A DNA stretch of 64,000 nt, from contig NC_085881.1 in the NCBI RefSeq assembly GCF_035222275.1, positions 2,046,001-2,110,000 on the forward strand, in the 5' to 3' direction. The stretch comes from Podospora bellae-mahoneyi (taxonomy: Eukaryota > Ascomycota > Sordariomycetes > Sordariales > Podosporaceae). Positions 43,473 to 55,473 of the stretch are shown here, in pieces (position 1 is the first letter of the stretch; each line of letters opens with the position of its first letter). Below the pieces are notes generated by a model. The model saw nothing but the letters and a program-made list of their open reading frames with translations, had not been told where the DNA came from and searched no databases. A program made the translations under genes and the position numbers.

Positions 43473-43856
43473 ATGACCAAACCCCTCCGCCAAATCGCCG
43501 CCGAGAAGCTCATCGGCCCCAATGCCAATCCCTCCCAGCTTGGTGATCCGATTTCACTAAAGACAGAGACGAATGATGCGAACTCTAACCCAAGGGGTGA
43601 GCCGGAGAACAAGCAAGACTTTTCCAAAACCGAGGGTAAAGTCCCAGAGTCGTCAGGTGGAAGCCATGAGGAAAGGATGCTGAGGGGAGAGGGGCCAAAG
43701 GGACATCATGTGAGCGGGATGATGACTGATGAGATTCGGCAAGGGAAGAGGGGAGCTCCGGGCATGACTATGGAGGGGGATGCTACTAGTGTGAAGAGGG
43801 TGGAGGTTGTTGGGGATGCGACGAAGGGTGGGAGGGGGAAGGAGTCGAAGTTGTGA
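43473..43856 (+). CDS. Small hydrophilic protein of unknown function
   Basis: A single exon of 127 residues beginning MTKPLRQIAAEKLIGPNANP. It has no signal peptide or membrane segment, and is rich in Gly, Lys, Glu, Ser and Met: SQLGDPISLKTETNDANSNP, ENKQDFSKTEGKVPESSGGS and HHVSGMMTDEIRQGKRGAPG. The disordered character, the KxIGPNANPSQLGDPxSLKTE pattern and the acidic/basic alternation recall stress-type small proteins widely found in ascomycetes, but I cannot name the family. The start is the first ATG of a coherent frame, preceded by a CA-rich leader. Confidence 0.6.
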   Translation: MTKPLRQIAAEKLIGPNANPSQLGDPISLKTETNDANSNPRGEPENKQDFSKTEGKVPESSGGSHEERMLRGEGPKGHHVSGMMTDEIRQGKRGAPGMTMEGDATSVKRVEVVGDATKGGRGKESKL

Positions 43857-44588
43857 AAGATTGCCAGAAACGGAGAGGATGATTGGAATGAGAAAGTGTC
43901 AACGTCAAGGGTTCGAGATATATGAAACTAAGGCTGGTGGTGAGGCTGTGTGCTAAAGAAAGGAAGTGATCGCCAGATGCTTGGAAAAGTTGTGGTGCAT
44001 TGCTACGCCGTATTCAGGCTCAAACAAATAATCACTCCAAGCAAAAGTTTGTAACACTGCAGAGCTGGTTAGGATATTAATGCGCCTAGTGCTGTGACCT
44101 CTGCCATTGAATGATGATTGGTGACTCGGTGAAGACGCTGGCTAACAGGGTGCCACAATCCTCGGGGGCGGCCCGGCCCGGAAAAGCAAACATGATAGCT
44201 TGGAGCACAGCTTTGTTGATTATCGTGCTTCAGTCTTCGAGCTAATCTCCCATTGTCAACACTGTTCGACATTTTTTGGGCCTCAACATGCATGCATGCG
44301 TACTTTAATTAGAGACTACCCCTGATGTATACCAAGTTACCTCACCGATCCTCAGTTCGGGGGGGCGGTGTGCAGATAGCATTGATAATACGGGTATCCA
44401 GTTGAGTTCTTCATGGGCTTTGCTAGTTGTGCAGTTGAACATGAGGCTCCAGAACTCCCGTTAGACCTCCCAATGCAGCTGGGTGAGGACATAGTAGGGG
44501 ACATGTACCGCCCATATAATGATCTGTTTCCGACCACTGGTTTGGAGCGTTCTGTTGCTCTCTTATAGCCTCCAAGCATTTCTCAGAC
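43857..44588. other. No gene seen
   Basis: About 730 bp between two same-strand genes. Nothing recognised. Confidence 0.4.
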
Positions 44589-47500
44589 ATGGAACCTATA
44601 ACTCCTTACCGTCCATACCTTTTGCGCCTTTGGTTCTTGGTGGCCCTAGTGCTTGTCACAACAGCCTCTCTGGGACTGGTCGAATATTCCCTCCACAAAC
44701 TTCTGTCAACTGCTGATCTCAGCAGCGCAGTTGTGGCTGGCTCAGACTACAACTCGACCTCCTCTACACCTTCCTTCTCTCCGTCAGTCGCTCGCAAGAC
44801 AACCGTAACCCGTACGACACTTGCCTATATCAACGCAACAGTGCAGATACCACATGCAAAAGCGACCCGAGGTATGATGCGCACTGAAACCAATGAGAAT
44901 ACACACATCTCCAAGCGAGCCGGACGCCAGAATTCCACTAACCCAAGGGTTACCAGATGGTAAGTTGAACTTCCAGGTTATGTGCTCTTTCTCTTCCATC
45001 CATACAAGAAGTACTAATGCATCGGTTTCAGGAACCCACGTCCCACACAAAGGCCTTGGAATCCAGAAAGGAACTCTCCAAAAGACTCGAGCATAGTGGC
45101 AGAATGTTCAGAACCCCCCAATCCCCGGGCATCTGGAGATTGTGCCATAATACTTGACCCCAGTGTAATGAGTGTACCCGCCTATATAAGTCAAATCGGT
45201 TCAGCATGGGGTGGATGGGTAAACATTGGATTGCCTGCAACATTGCTCCTTACGCCTCGTCCTACCAAGACTCCTGCACCCACAGCAACTAGCTACCCCG
45301 AAATCGAAACTGAAACAGTGGTGGAAACTCTGACAGTATATTATTCTGAAAGTTATCTCGACGACAGACCTGTTCCCGACACCGAGGTGGTCTACCCCGA
45401 AACCAAGATTACTACCGAGCTAGCGCTTCCCACCACCGAGACAATTTTCACCGATGCAGTTCCTAACATTCAAACTGTTCCCAACACTGAAATGATCTTT
45501 ACCACCACAGTCTCCAGTCAAGAGACTGAGCTTTCTTCCACTGAAATAGGATCCACCGAAGGGGTCGTCAGCATTGAGACGGTTCCTCATCCCGAAGTAG
45601 CTCCCACGCAAGTGGTAGGCAACGAGACTCCCTCACCTGAGGGGATATCCACAGAAGCAATCTTCACCATTCAGGCCGTTCCCAACCCCGATATATCTCC
45701 CACTTCCACTCAGTCGGCAGGCATTAGCACAGTTTTCACTGAGAGGCCATCCAGCAACGTAATCCTCAGCATTCAAACGGTTCCCAACCCCGGAACTATT
45801 CCCAAACAGATGCAGCCCAAAGCAACAGAAAGCACCATTATTTCCGATTTAGAGGCAATGGATAAAAAAGACACCGAAACAAACAGGCTGTTTACCAGCT
45901 GGTCACCCACTGTGCACGCCACTGCCCCCCGCAATGTTCGGCATTCAGCATCACTGAAAAACTGGTCAACCTCTGACACGTCCTGGCAGTTACTTACTCC
46001 CGCAAATGCCATAAGAATCACTAGTACTTCAACACCGTCAGTACCTACTCTAAGAGGGTCATCTCAACTGGGTACTCCAGAGTATTTCATGTCCACAAGC
46101 ACTGTTCCAACACCGAGGACCAGGGGCTCGACAACAACTGGCTCACTGGAATACTCAACATTCTCAAAGGCCATAATAAGCCCCATCATCACTTCATCTG
46201 TTTCACCTAATGAGGAAAGTTCCACAGACGGAAATGGCTCATACATTGTTTATGTATTGACACCAGAAGCTTACTTTCTTGGATCCTTTGCTCCTCTCAT
46301 ATTCGCCATCCTCTTCTATCTACCGTGGGCCAGTTTAGATGCAGTTGCAAAGAGAATGGAGCCGTTTTACCGACTTAGCAGCTCCAAGGGCGCAGTAGCA
46401 TCCGAGTCCCTGAACGTTTCCTACGAAAGCCAAGTACCCTTGGTCGGGCAGCTCTGGAATTCACTTATCCGAAGACACTGGGTTGTATCACTCACCTCCT
46501 TTCTGGTCATATTATGCCAGGTCTTGATGGCACTTTCACCTGAAGCAATCCGAATATCTGTGATAGGGACCGACTGCCGTGCGAACGTCACATGTCCTGG
46601 GGTATTAAGCGTGTCGACAGCGCCTGCCAGGGCAATGGAAGCTATGTTGCTCGTCATGATTATTTGCACTGCTGTGCTTGCAGGGCAGCTTTGGAACCGA
46701 CGATCCCAGCTATACTCGGAACCTTTCAGTCTTGCTGGCACGGCAACTCTGGTGGCGAATGATGGCTCCTTCTTGCAGCTATTTCGGCAGGTGGACTCTC
46801 AGTCTCTGACGTCGGATGGCAAGGGGTTGGAGAAAGCATTGGGAAAAAACACACGATACCGCGTCACAGTATACAAAAATGAGAGAGGGGCAGCACAAAA
46901 TGGCATTGTTTTGGAGCCACCGCACACGACCTCCCAAGCCTTTCCGGCCACCACAACTCCTGCATCTGGCGTCAAATTCCTTCCAGTAAAACGGTCGAAT
47001 CCCCTGATATTGGAATTATGTCTCCTTTTTCTCATCATCGTCATCATTCTGCCGATAATAATCTGGTATTATCTTAACAACGACCAAAACCATCCGCTTG
47101 AGCTATTCCTGAGCGGCCAGGACTTTGGAGTCAGGTTCCTTTTCGCGGCAATAGGCATCCTCATCGACGAGCTTTGGAAGAACATTTTTTCAAGTATGCG
47201 TCCCTTCCTTTTCATGCACTTTTGCCTATACTAACATGAGCAAACTCACCTTCTAGAGCTCAGTATTCTCGTACCATACATCAATATGTCCAATCCCAAT
47301 ACCGCGGCAAAGCCCCAAGACTCGATGCTTTTAGAACCTCCTTTTTCACCATTGACCGCTCTCTTTCACAAAAGCACATATCGCTCGTTGCCATTAGCGA
47401 TTGTCACCATGAATGCGAATATGGCCCTGATTCTTACGGTATATTTAGCCAACATTCCCTTCAGCAATGATAAAGCGAGAGTGGCTTGGGTAGCATCATG

Positions 47501-47864
47501 CTACTTCAGTTTGGCAATCTTTGGGCTCATGATCATAAGCATTATCGCCCTCATGATCCTGATTCGAGCCCCTGAGACGCCCCTGGCGCCAGACACCATC
47601 GCCGCGCGGCTCTACTATCTGTCTGCGGGACTCACGATCGCTTCTCGGTTCGGGCCATTTTCAACGTTGAATACTCGGGACAGGGATAGGGCCATCACCA
47701 TATGTGACGCGGGTTTGACGGGTTATCGCTTTGGTTGGTTGGCTTACCCAAACCAAAGCTCGAGTCAGAGCGAGTCACGGCCCTCTCAAAGGACAAGGGG
47801 AGTCAATCAGAGACATGACAGGATGGTTTTGGGGATTGAGTCAACAAGGGTATTGACTCGTTGA
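44589..47864 (+). CDS. DUF3433 large membrane protein with Ser/Thr-rich repetitive ectodomain
   Basis: Three exons (44589..44959, 45032..47193, 47257..47864) give 1046 residues. An N-terminal membrane segment (LLRLWFLVALVLVTTASLGL) is followed by a long Ser/Thr/Pro-rich region (about residues 50-550) with degenerate repeats such as IQTVPNTEMIF, IETVPHPEVAP, IQAVPNPDISP and IQTVPNPGTIP. A multi-pass part comes next: LGSFAPLIFAILFYLPWASL, WVVSLTSFLVILCQVLMALS, MLLVMIICTAVLAGQLW, ELCLLFLIIVIILPIIIWYY, MNANMALILTVYLANIPFS and SLAIFGLMIISIIALMILIR. Blocks such as PFYRLSSSKGAVASESLNVS and YRSLPLAIVTMN fit the fungal DUF3433 family, which usually carries two such membrane units. Many N-x-S/T sites suggest a glycosylated surface protein. 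Function unknown. All three splice joins keep frame. Confidence 0.85.
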
Positions 47865-48043
47865 ATGGCCGAGGATTGTGATGATATATCGCGGGCGATA
47901 CTCTATTGTTACCTATCGTGGTTTGTAAAGCAATAAACTTGTCTTGTTGCACAACGCAGGGCAGAAAATTCAGGTGCCGTAGTCAGCGCCGAAAGCTAAA
48001 CTACCAAATTCATACTTTGATTTGGAAAAGATCGAAGACTGCC

Positions 48044-49294
48044 ATGAGCGGATCTTTCCCTGCCCAGACTGGGCCTCCCTTGGCCTCGACGAAGGACGAA
48101 TCTCCCTCGACCAAAACCCGATCTTCCTCCAGTGAATTTCCGAGCGAGTTGTCCTCCAGCGGATTTTTGAGCGAAGGTTCCGTTACCCAAAGCGGTCCTC
48201 GGACTTGGGTGCCTGGCCGTGAGTCCACGCTCGAGAAAAGAATATTGCGCAAAATCAGACAGCACAACGACCGAGGCGACACCGATGCCAAGATCATCGT
48301 CAATTTTGTCATCGATTTTGACCATGGTCAGTATATCAAAAGCCACAAGAAGGGCGCGGACACCAACTTGGACTGGGCCTACACACTCACAGGCTTCAGG
48401 AACATTGTCCAGGCATCAACCGCGCTCGACTACATGAGCCAGACATGGCCCCAAACAGGCGCCCGACTGTACAGCTATCTAGACCTGCGCTTACGTCAAT
48501 CTTCGTACCACAGATTTCGTGTGCAGTTCGCTGGAAATGGGGGTGCAAACATCACCGTGCACCTCGACAAGGAAACACCAGACCTTACAGCGGAAACATG
48601 CCATTTATCCATCACAGCCAGTGGTCACCAAAACCTTGTAGCCTCGGTGGCTAGCCAAATCGCTTGGTTCTGTGGCGCGTTCAGAAGATCGCCCGAAGGT
48701 GGTCTCATCTACTGCAAACCGACGGTCAGTGAGACGCTTCATTTTGATTCTTCGGACTCGTCGAGCGATGAAAGCATGAGATTTAATATTGGTTACATCG
48801 ACACGCCCATCGACGGGTCCGACCTTGACGTGCCACGAACCTGCTGGAATGGCCTTTTTATTGACCAACCTCATACTCGGATTGTGTGCGGATACCCAAT
48901 CCGTGTTCAGCCAGGATATGCGTTCAACTCAACAAGCGTGCCTTTGACGGGGTTGGAGATTACGTGGAAGATCCTCATGAGGATTCGTGAGGACGAGACG
49001 CCGGTTGAGAGGCCTCAGAACCTGGCAACCACCCCGGTTGTTGTTCATGGGAAGTGTTTTTTTCTTATCTCCAAGGTGTTGAACAAGGGAGTGGTGTTTT
49101 GGCATTTGGAGCGGCGGTATGATCATGAGGGGTCTGAGTTTAGGCTTGATAACTTGCCTCGTCCGGAGGTGAGCAGTGACTTCGACTTTGACCAGCTAGG
49201 GAATTACAGGCACTTCATTGGGGGGGAGTGTGGGGTGAGGAAGCTTTTTGTCATTGAGGGTCGGTTGCAGGAGGGCTTTACTTGCCCCGATTGA
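48044..49294 (+). CDS. Protein of unknown function with a fungal CW...GYPI...GLE-type domain
   Basis: One exon of 416 residues from the ATG at 48044. A Ser-rich N-terminus is followed by a helical part (STLEKRILRKIRQHNDRG, NLDWAYTLTGFRNIVQASTA with LDYMSQTWPQTG), a beta-rich middle (VASVASQIAWFCGAFRRSPE) and, from about residue 267, CWNGLFIDQPHTRIVCGYPI, then PLTGLEITWKILMRI, VVHGKCFFLISKVLNKGVVF and WHLERRYD. This last region matches an uncharacterised domain I know from many ascomycete proteins (C-W-x-x-L-F...G-[FY]-P-I...G-L-E...W-H-L). Some of those carry it next to ankyrin or kinase-like modules. No catalytic motif is visible. A decayed tandem copy follows at 49740. Function unknown; membership in a variable, expanding family is inferred. 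Confidence 0.7.
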   Translation: MSGSFPAQTGPPLASTKDESPSTKTRSSSSEFPSELSSSGFLSEGSVTQSGPRTWVPGRESTLEKRILRKIRQHNDRGDTDAKIIVNFVIDFDHGQYIKSHKKGADTNLDWAYTLTGFRNIVQASTALDYMSQTWPQTGARLYSYLDLRLRQSSYHRFRVQFAGNGGANITVHLDKETPDLTAETCHLSITASGHQNLVASVASQIAWFCGAFRRSPEGGLIYCKPTVSETLHFDSSDSSSDESMRFNIGYIDTPIDGSDLDVPRTCWNGLFIDQPHTRIVCGYPIRVQPGYAFNSTSVPLTGLEITWKILMRIREDETPVERPQNLATTPVVVHGKCFFLISKVLNKGVVFWHLERRYDHEGSEFRLDNLPRPEVSSDFDFDQLGNYRHFIGGECGVRKLFVIEGRLQEGFTCPD

Positions 49295-49739
49295 TAGGGA
49301 TACTTTAGAGGGCAGAATTGGTCCCGGGGGAGTAGGTACAAAGGTTGTATTCCCATCATATTTTTGTCGCCTTCTTCGTGGCACTTCCAAAGCACGTTCT
49401 ATGGGAAACAAATCATTCAACAGGTTGAGGATCGGTTCCTCATGCTAATGATTCAACAATGAGTAACGCTGTTAACCCATCAGACCCAGGGCCGACCTTA
49501 CAAAGCATGTCATTCGACACACAATTTACATTGGCATCTGTTGATTGCTGGTCTGACTCACTCAGTGATGTAATGTTTTCCGCCGCAATTTCCAAATGGA
49601 TGAAATGGGTGCCAACAGCAAGATTGGCTTCCACTGCATACTTTCCAGTGTTGTCCCAAATCAGTGTTCCCATTTGAACTTGACTATTCATTGTATCAAA
49701 CATTTCCCCCATCAATGAGCAAAGAAGCCAGAGTTCAGC
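49295..49739. other. Spacer between the tandem copies
   Basis: About 445 bp with no gene recognised, containing the 3' flank of the intact copy. Confidence 0.4.
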
Positions 49740-50846
49740 ATGGCCACTCTATTCTGGCTACCCGGCGAAAAGGTCTCCGAGGTAGAAACAAAAATACGTG
49801 AAGCAATAACAAACCGTCTATCTGGCGAAGATTTCTACGAAACAAAGATTTCACACTATGCCATCTCCATCTCCTGGAAACCTCTCATCTCGTATCCCAA
49901 CAATGATCGACCCACAAACCGTTTAAGCCACGCATGCACCCTCGCCGGCTACCGCAAAAACGTCCAAGCTGCCTCTCCACTCGAGTACATGAAACAAACC
50001 TGGCCCGATAGATGACCAGAGGTCTACCACTTCCTTGCTGGAGCTTTGAGCATCAACAACCTTTCAATGACACCATCCACTAATCCAGTAGGGATTAAAC
50101 CCTCATATTATGCAACCCTCTAAGCACCCGATGGGTCGGATATTGCCCTTGACTTGACTGAACACCCCGGCGGTCCAGGCCCGTTCATTAAACCCCCATC
50201 TCATCATTGGAATCCACAACGCCGGACTGGAGATTATCGCTGAGATAGCCAGCCAATTAGCTTGGTTTTGCGGGGTGTTGAAGAGGTCGAAGGTCATGAA
50301 CTCGATTTACTACCGTATGCCCAACGCTAAAGGAGTTCGAGTTAGAAAACACTGGTGCAGGCCTCATAGGCAGCTACAAGATTTTACTATTATTCAGTCT
50401 CGTTTAAGCACCACCGCCATCCAAAACCGTGCCGGCAGGCGCTGTTCACGACGGGGGCACAGCCGTACCCTGGAGTGTTAACTGGATATCCGATCAGGAC
50501 ATTGCCGGATTATGTCCTTCCTAACACACCCAAGACAGGCCTTGAGATGACGTGGGTGTTGTTGGTGAGGTTTCTTGGTGGGAAGGAAGAGAAACCCCGT
50601 AGGCCGAGTAGTAGGGAGGAGTTGGTGAAAACGCTGATTGTGTTAAAGGGGCCGCATTTTATGCTTTGTTCTGTGATTTTGAGGAGGGGGAGGGTGTACT
50701 GGCATTTGATACAGGACAATGGCACCAAGAGGCCGACAAGCTTTGGGAGTGATCCTAACAATCTACCCAAGCCCTTGTATGTGGATGATGTTTTTGGTGT
50801 GGAGGACGGGGAGTTGGAAAAGTGTCGGCATGTTTGTTGGGAGTGA
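49740..50846 (+). pseudogene. Decayed tandem copy of the 48044..49294 gene
   Basis: Three separated pieces align in order with the upstream protein. SHACTLAGYRKNVQAASPLE with YMKQTWPDR (49929-50014) matches WAYTLTGFRNIVQASTALDY with MSQTWPQTG. IAEIASQLAWFCGVLKRS (about 50240-50290) matches VASVASQIAWFCGAFRRS. LTGYPIRTLPDYVLPNTPKT with GLEMTWVLLVRFLG and VLKGPHFMLCSVILRRGRVY with WHLIQDNG (50475-50720) matches the GYPI...GLE...WHL domain. The pieces are in different frames with non-coding gaps, so the copy is broken at several points. Divergence from the intact copy is high (roughly half of the residues differ in the aligned blocks), which suggests the duplication is old. Confidence 0.75.
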
Positions 50847-51141
50847 GTGTGGGGGGGGGGTATCATCAGTGTGTTGTTAAGGAACCAGGGCCTTTTCGGG
50901 TGGTTCCGGCTCCGGTGGGAAAATCAGGTAGGTAAGGTGGGCAAGGGAAGTTTTGCTTTTGTGAGGGATCTCGCAGGTAGTCATAGCAACAAAGACAGGT
51001 CAGTCCAGTTTCTACGAAGAGATCACCCATTTTCACATTCGAACTGCTTTTAATGCCTAGACTGTGTGAATGGACCTGGTTGAACTGAAATCGCGCCGTT
51101 ATCCTCGTCAATGTCTCCGAAGTACCCGAACAACAAAGTGC
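50847..51141. other. No gene seen
   Basis: About 300 bp, G-rich at the left end. Nothing recognised. Confidence 0.4.
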
Positions 51142-51780
51142 CTACCTTCGAGCCCTCTTCTCCGCGATGTCTTCAGTCTCATCATCGCTATCCCATACCC
51201 TCTTACGCCCCTCAGACTCATGTCGGCCTACATGGTTAATGAACCGGTTGTTTTCATGACTGTACATCCCAGGTGATAACTGTCCCAACGAGCCAGACCA
51301 AAACGAATGTCTCCCCAACTGAGTATGTCCTCTCTGATCGAAGGGCGATAAGTACGTGTCTGATGCCATGTCAGCAGGCCCAAACAAAGAAAGATCAACC
51401 GGTTGCTTCCCAGTGCCACTCTGCGATCGTGACCCCAAACTTGAGCCAAGACCACTATCTTGAAACAGAGCTTCCACTTCGTCAACATCATCTCCAGGGT
51501 CCCCGCACAACCGTGATGCTCTTTCCCAAGTAAGCTGGCGGTCAACTGTGGATCATCACTCTCCGGCTTGGCACGTCCGGACGGCCGAGCCATTCTCCGC
51601 CAACGGGCCGCCGGGACCCCACAGTTCTAAATCCGCTTAGCTCCGAGCGCCGCAATCCTGCATCATGCATCAACCACAGCGGTCAAGAACTCACCTCACT
51701 GTCGTCTCGAACTGACCAACCGATCTCAATCGCCAGTTCGGCTACCACTTGAGGTGACTCAGACAAACATCCGCCCTTCA
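51142..51780 (-). CDS. Coding-like minus-strand region, gene model unresolved
   Basis: The frame ending at 51142 reads LTWERASRLCGDPGDDVDEV, EALFQDSGLGSSLGSRSQSG, PVDLSLFGPADMASDTYLSP and, at the end, KRVWDSDDETEDIAEKRARR. The composition is that of a nuclear or regulatory protein with a basic tail. Upstream on the same strand (about 51690-51775), SESPQVVAELAIEIGWSVRD with DSE ends at a GTGAGT donor (near 51700) and looks like a preceding exon. I could not find an acceptor that joins them in frame, and no start codon is evident. It is either a multi-exon gene with an unusual intron or a broken gene. Family unknown. Confidence 0.35.
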
Positions 51781-51972
51781 ATTGAGCATTAAATACCTGC
51801 ATGCTCCATTTTATCTTGATCGGTTGCTTCTCACCTGTGGATACACAAAGCCGTTAGCGGATTACACCATCATCCCCGCCAGGCCCGCCACAGCCCGTTG
51901 CCGTCATCGGCTGCCCGCGTCTCTCAACTCCAAGCCTCATCGCTTCCACAGTATCACAACCAACCTCACAAG

Positions 51973-53731
51973 ATGTCTTCCAGTCACCCACCACAACCGG
52001 CAGCGTCTGCCCTTCCCGCCGGCGGCCTCAATGTTCTTTCACCAGCGCCAATACAAACCGAATCCAGCCCTCTGCTCCCCAAGCCGCCATCAGCTTCCTC
52101 ATCCTCCTCAGAAGCTGTCAGCGAGGCCGGCACCGAAACAGAAGAATCCACACTCATAGCCCAGCCACTTTCTCCCGCCAGACTCTACATAACTCTCACC
52201 TCATCCTACCTGGGCGTCTTCCTCGGCGCAGTGGACGCCTCTATCATTGTCACTTTGTCTGGACCCATCGCCTCAGAGTTCCAGTCCCTGTCACTGTTAT
52301 CATGGCTTGCGGCATCATACCTCATCGCCAATGCTGCTTGTCAGCCCCTGTCGGGTAGACTCACCGATATCTTTGGTCGTGGGCCGGGACTCGTCTTCTC
52401 CAACTTGATGTTCGGCCTTGGTAACCTCATTTGTGGGTTGGCAAAGAATGAACAGCAAATCATCCTCGGACGAGTCATCTCTGGAGTGGGAGGCGGTGGG
52501 CTCATGAGCATCAGCACTTTCCTCGCTACGGATCTGGTTCCATTGAAGAAAAGAGGCGTGGTGCAAGGGCTGGGGAACATTGCTTATGGCACAGGCGCTA
52601 TGCTGGGTGGCGTATTTGGCGGTTTCATCAACGACACTTCGTCCTGGGGCTGGAGGCTGGCTTTTTTGATCCAGGTCCCGATCATTGCTGTCAGTGGTGG
52701 ATTGGTGGCTTATCTGGTGAGGGTGCCGCCCAAAGTATCCAACAAGAGCTTGATCTCGAGGATCGACTTCCTGGGTGCCTTCTTTATCGTCGGGTTCTTG
52801 GTCTTGACGCTGCTCGGGCTTAATGCCGGCGGGAATTTGGTTAGGTGGACGGATCCATTGGTCTTGACGAGCATTCCGCTGGGTGTCGCAATGCTCTTTG
52901 CCTTGGTGTGGTGGGAAGGCAGGGTGAAGCAACCGATTATCCCGGTGAAGCTATTGGTTGAAAGGACTGTTGCTGCAGCGTGTATCACGAATTTTTGCTG
53001 GTATGTATCCCCCGATCTTTCTTGAAGACAAGAAAACTGACGATCCCAGCTCCATGGTGATGATGATGACCATGTTCTATGTTCCACTGTATCTCCAGGT
53101 CCTTGGCTACACCCCCACACAATCCGCATATCGCATCCTCGCATCTTCGGTCGGCGTCTCGTTCGCGTCGGTCGGCAGCGGGTTGATCATGAAGCAAACT
53201 GGCAAGTATGTCGGCCTGGGCAGAATTGTCTTGTCAGTGTACACGATCGCCATTGCTCTCAACACATTGCTGGACCAGTACACGCCACCTTGGATCCCGT
53301 TTGTTTCCATGACCCTCCACGGTGCTGGATACGGTGCTATGCTTACTGTTACCCTCCTTGGCTGTATCGCTGCTGTTGAACACTCGCAGCAGGCCGTGAT
53401 CACGAGCGCTACGTATGCCTTCCGGTCGGTAGGCACCACGCTCGGCATCACTGTCGCATCGGCCGTCTATCAGAACATCCTGAAGGCAAAGCTGTGGGAA
53501 AGATTCGGTGACCTGCCCGGTGCAGCTGAGGAGATCAGCCGAATCCGTGATGATCTTGGGGAGTTGGGCCGGTTGCCTGAGGGTTGGCACGATGGTGTAA
53601 TTGCGTCGTTTATGGAGGCGTTCAGAGGAGTCTGGCTGACTGCGCTTGGCTTGACTGTCATTGCTCTGATCAGTGTCTCCTTGATGAAGCAGCATAAGCT
53701 GCACTCGACGTTAACCAGGCAGGAGGAATAG
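51973..53731 (+). CDS. MFS transporter (DHA2-type, Fnx1/Vba-like)
   Basis: Two exons (51973..53000, 53050..53731; 49-bp intron GTATGT...CCCAG) give 569 residues. A Ser/Pro-rich cytosolic N-terminus precedes about 14 membrane helices. Family marks are the TM1 entry LTSSYLGVFLGAVDASIIVT, LSLLSWLAASYLIANAACQP, the motif-A loop GRLTDIFGRGPGLVFS, GRVISGVGGGGLMSISTFLA, then MLGGVFGGFINDTSSWGWRL. The second half has MMMTMFYVPLYLQVLGYTPT and HSQQAVITSATYAFRSVGTT. The pattern resembles fungal multidrug and vacuolar basic-amino-acid transporters (Fnx1, Vba1-3). The substrate cannot be assigned; no partner biosynthetic genes are nearby. The ATG at 51973 precedes a typical soluble leader; an upstream extension lacks an ATG. 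Confidence 0.93.
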
Positions 53732-55473
53732 GTGTCTTAAGCTGAGATTAATGGTGGGAGACGTCGGGTAGGGAGTCTGGGTAGGTAGCCTGGGTAGGTA
53801 ATCGGCGAGGAGGGGAGAGGGGATGAAGATGGAAACCCTTTAACAATTGCAGCAAAGGAAGCTGAAGGACGTCTAACTGCAGTGACAATTGGAACAATTA
53901 AACTGTGGGGGCAAGATTATAACAAGAGCGAGTCTGCGATGAATGATCATGGTGCTGTGTCATGGAGCGTTCTGCATCGTGCACCAGGATTCCCAACAAA
54001 TGGCTTTACAAAGAATTACATTTCCCTATCTAGGAAGATTCCGACTCTATCTCAATTTAGTGACACTTCATAATACCGCCTCTTCATAACATTATGCAGC
54101 TGGAATGTATTATCAACCGTGCTCTTCCTCACCGCGCTTCACCGATGTCCTGCAGCGCTTAGTGCAACCCCCCCGGTTTCATCTCAAACAAAACGAAAAA
54201 GAACCATTGGAAACCATAGCAGATTTTCCCCAGCCACAGGTAAATTTGTCGATTCTTCTAGAATCCTTAATACTTCTTCTGGCTTCTTGTCTTCAGTCAC
54301 CGTTCATGCACCTTTCGCGCCATTGATGTACCTGGTATTCGTCAGGTTCAACTACCGGTGACATATGCACCAATCCATCTGTGTACACCGCTCCCTCCTG
54401 CATCCAACGCTTCTTATCTACCACTCAACCACCTCCAATGCATCGAGTCTTCCCTCATTTTGCGCTATCACCATCAACATGCCTCAGGTTGTGCACCTTC
54501 TCAGCAAATCTCAATATCACCGACCAGATCAGCTACCGCACCACCACACCAACTCAGTACACACCCTCCTCTCTTATCCTCCCCATCTCTTCATAACTCA
54601 ACTCCCGTGCCCAACCACAAGGAGGCCTCAACCCAAAAGATAAGACCCCTTGTCCTTGCATCCCAGAGCAAGAAAAACCAAAAATAAAAAACTGGGGCCC
54701 AAGTGAACCAAAGATCCCAGCCATGCAAGCTTAAGATGGGAATTGGAAATTCACCATCCCCCCACGGCGCGTCAAAACCCAAGTACCCAGGCAGCAGTCT
54801 CCACTCTTGACGACATGTCATGTTCCCCCTAACAACAAAGTGAGTAAACAAAACCCCTTTTGCTTTTCTGCAGATATAAACGCATGTTTTGTCCCACCCT
54901 CCCGATCCACCCAGCCTTGTCATCATCCCTCGCTTCCAGGTTCAGCCTCTCCCAATGGCCGCTTCACCCCAATACCTTGTTTCCTTCAGCCTTTACAGCT
55001 CGATGAATTCCACAGCCTCCTCTACCTTGCATCAAGATTTGTGTAACAGATTGAAGTGGCGCTTTGCTGTTGTCTATAAGGTACCGTATGCATAGGCACT
55101 TGTCTTTCGTCCAACCCCACCCTTCCTCTACACAAGTTCAGGCCACACATAACACAAAAGAGATAAAGAAAAAACAAGGTGTGTGCGTGTAACAACCGCA
55201 TCCAATCTGTAAGGAGATTTTACCCTTGGCATACCTAAGTTGATATAAATGCTAAAGAAAAAGGCAGAAGAGAAAAATATAGTATATATGACACAAGAAA
55301 AAAAAAATCGAAACAAACATATGAAAACGACAAGAGAAGGTGAGTAGGTGAGTAGTGTAAGGCAAAGTTCTATCTCTTCCTGATCATCGGTATCCCTATC
55401 AACAAAGGAAATCTTCTTTTGCTTCCCATCTTTTCTTTTCTTTTTCTCCTTTCTATCTGTTTCTGTCGCCCAA
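53732..55473. other. No gene seen
   Basis: About 1.7 kb between two convergent 3' ends. It is AT-rich near 55100-55450 (3' UTR of the DUF6594 gene). Only short unsupported frames are present. Confidence 0.4.
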
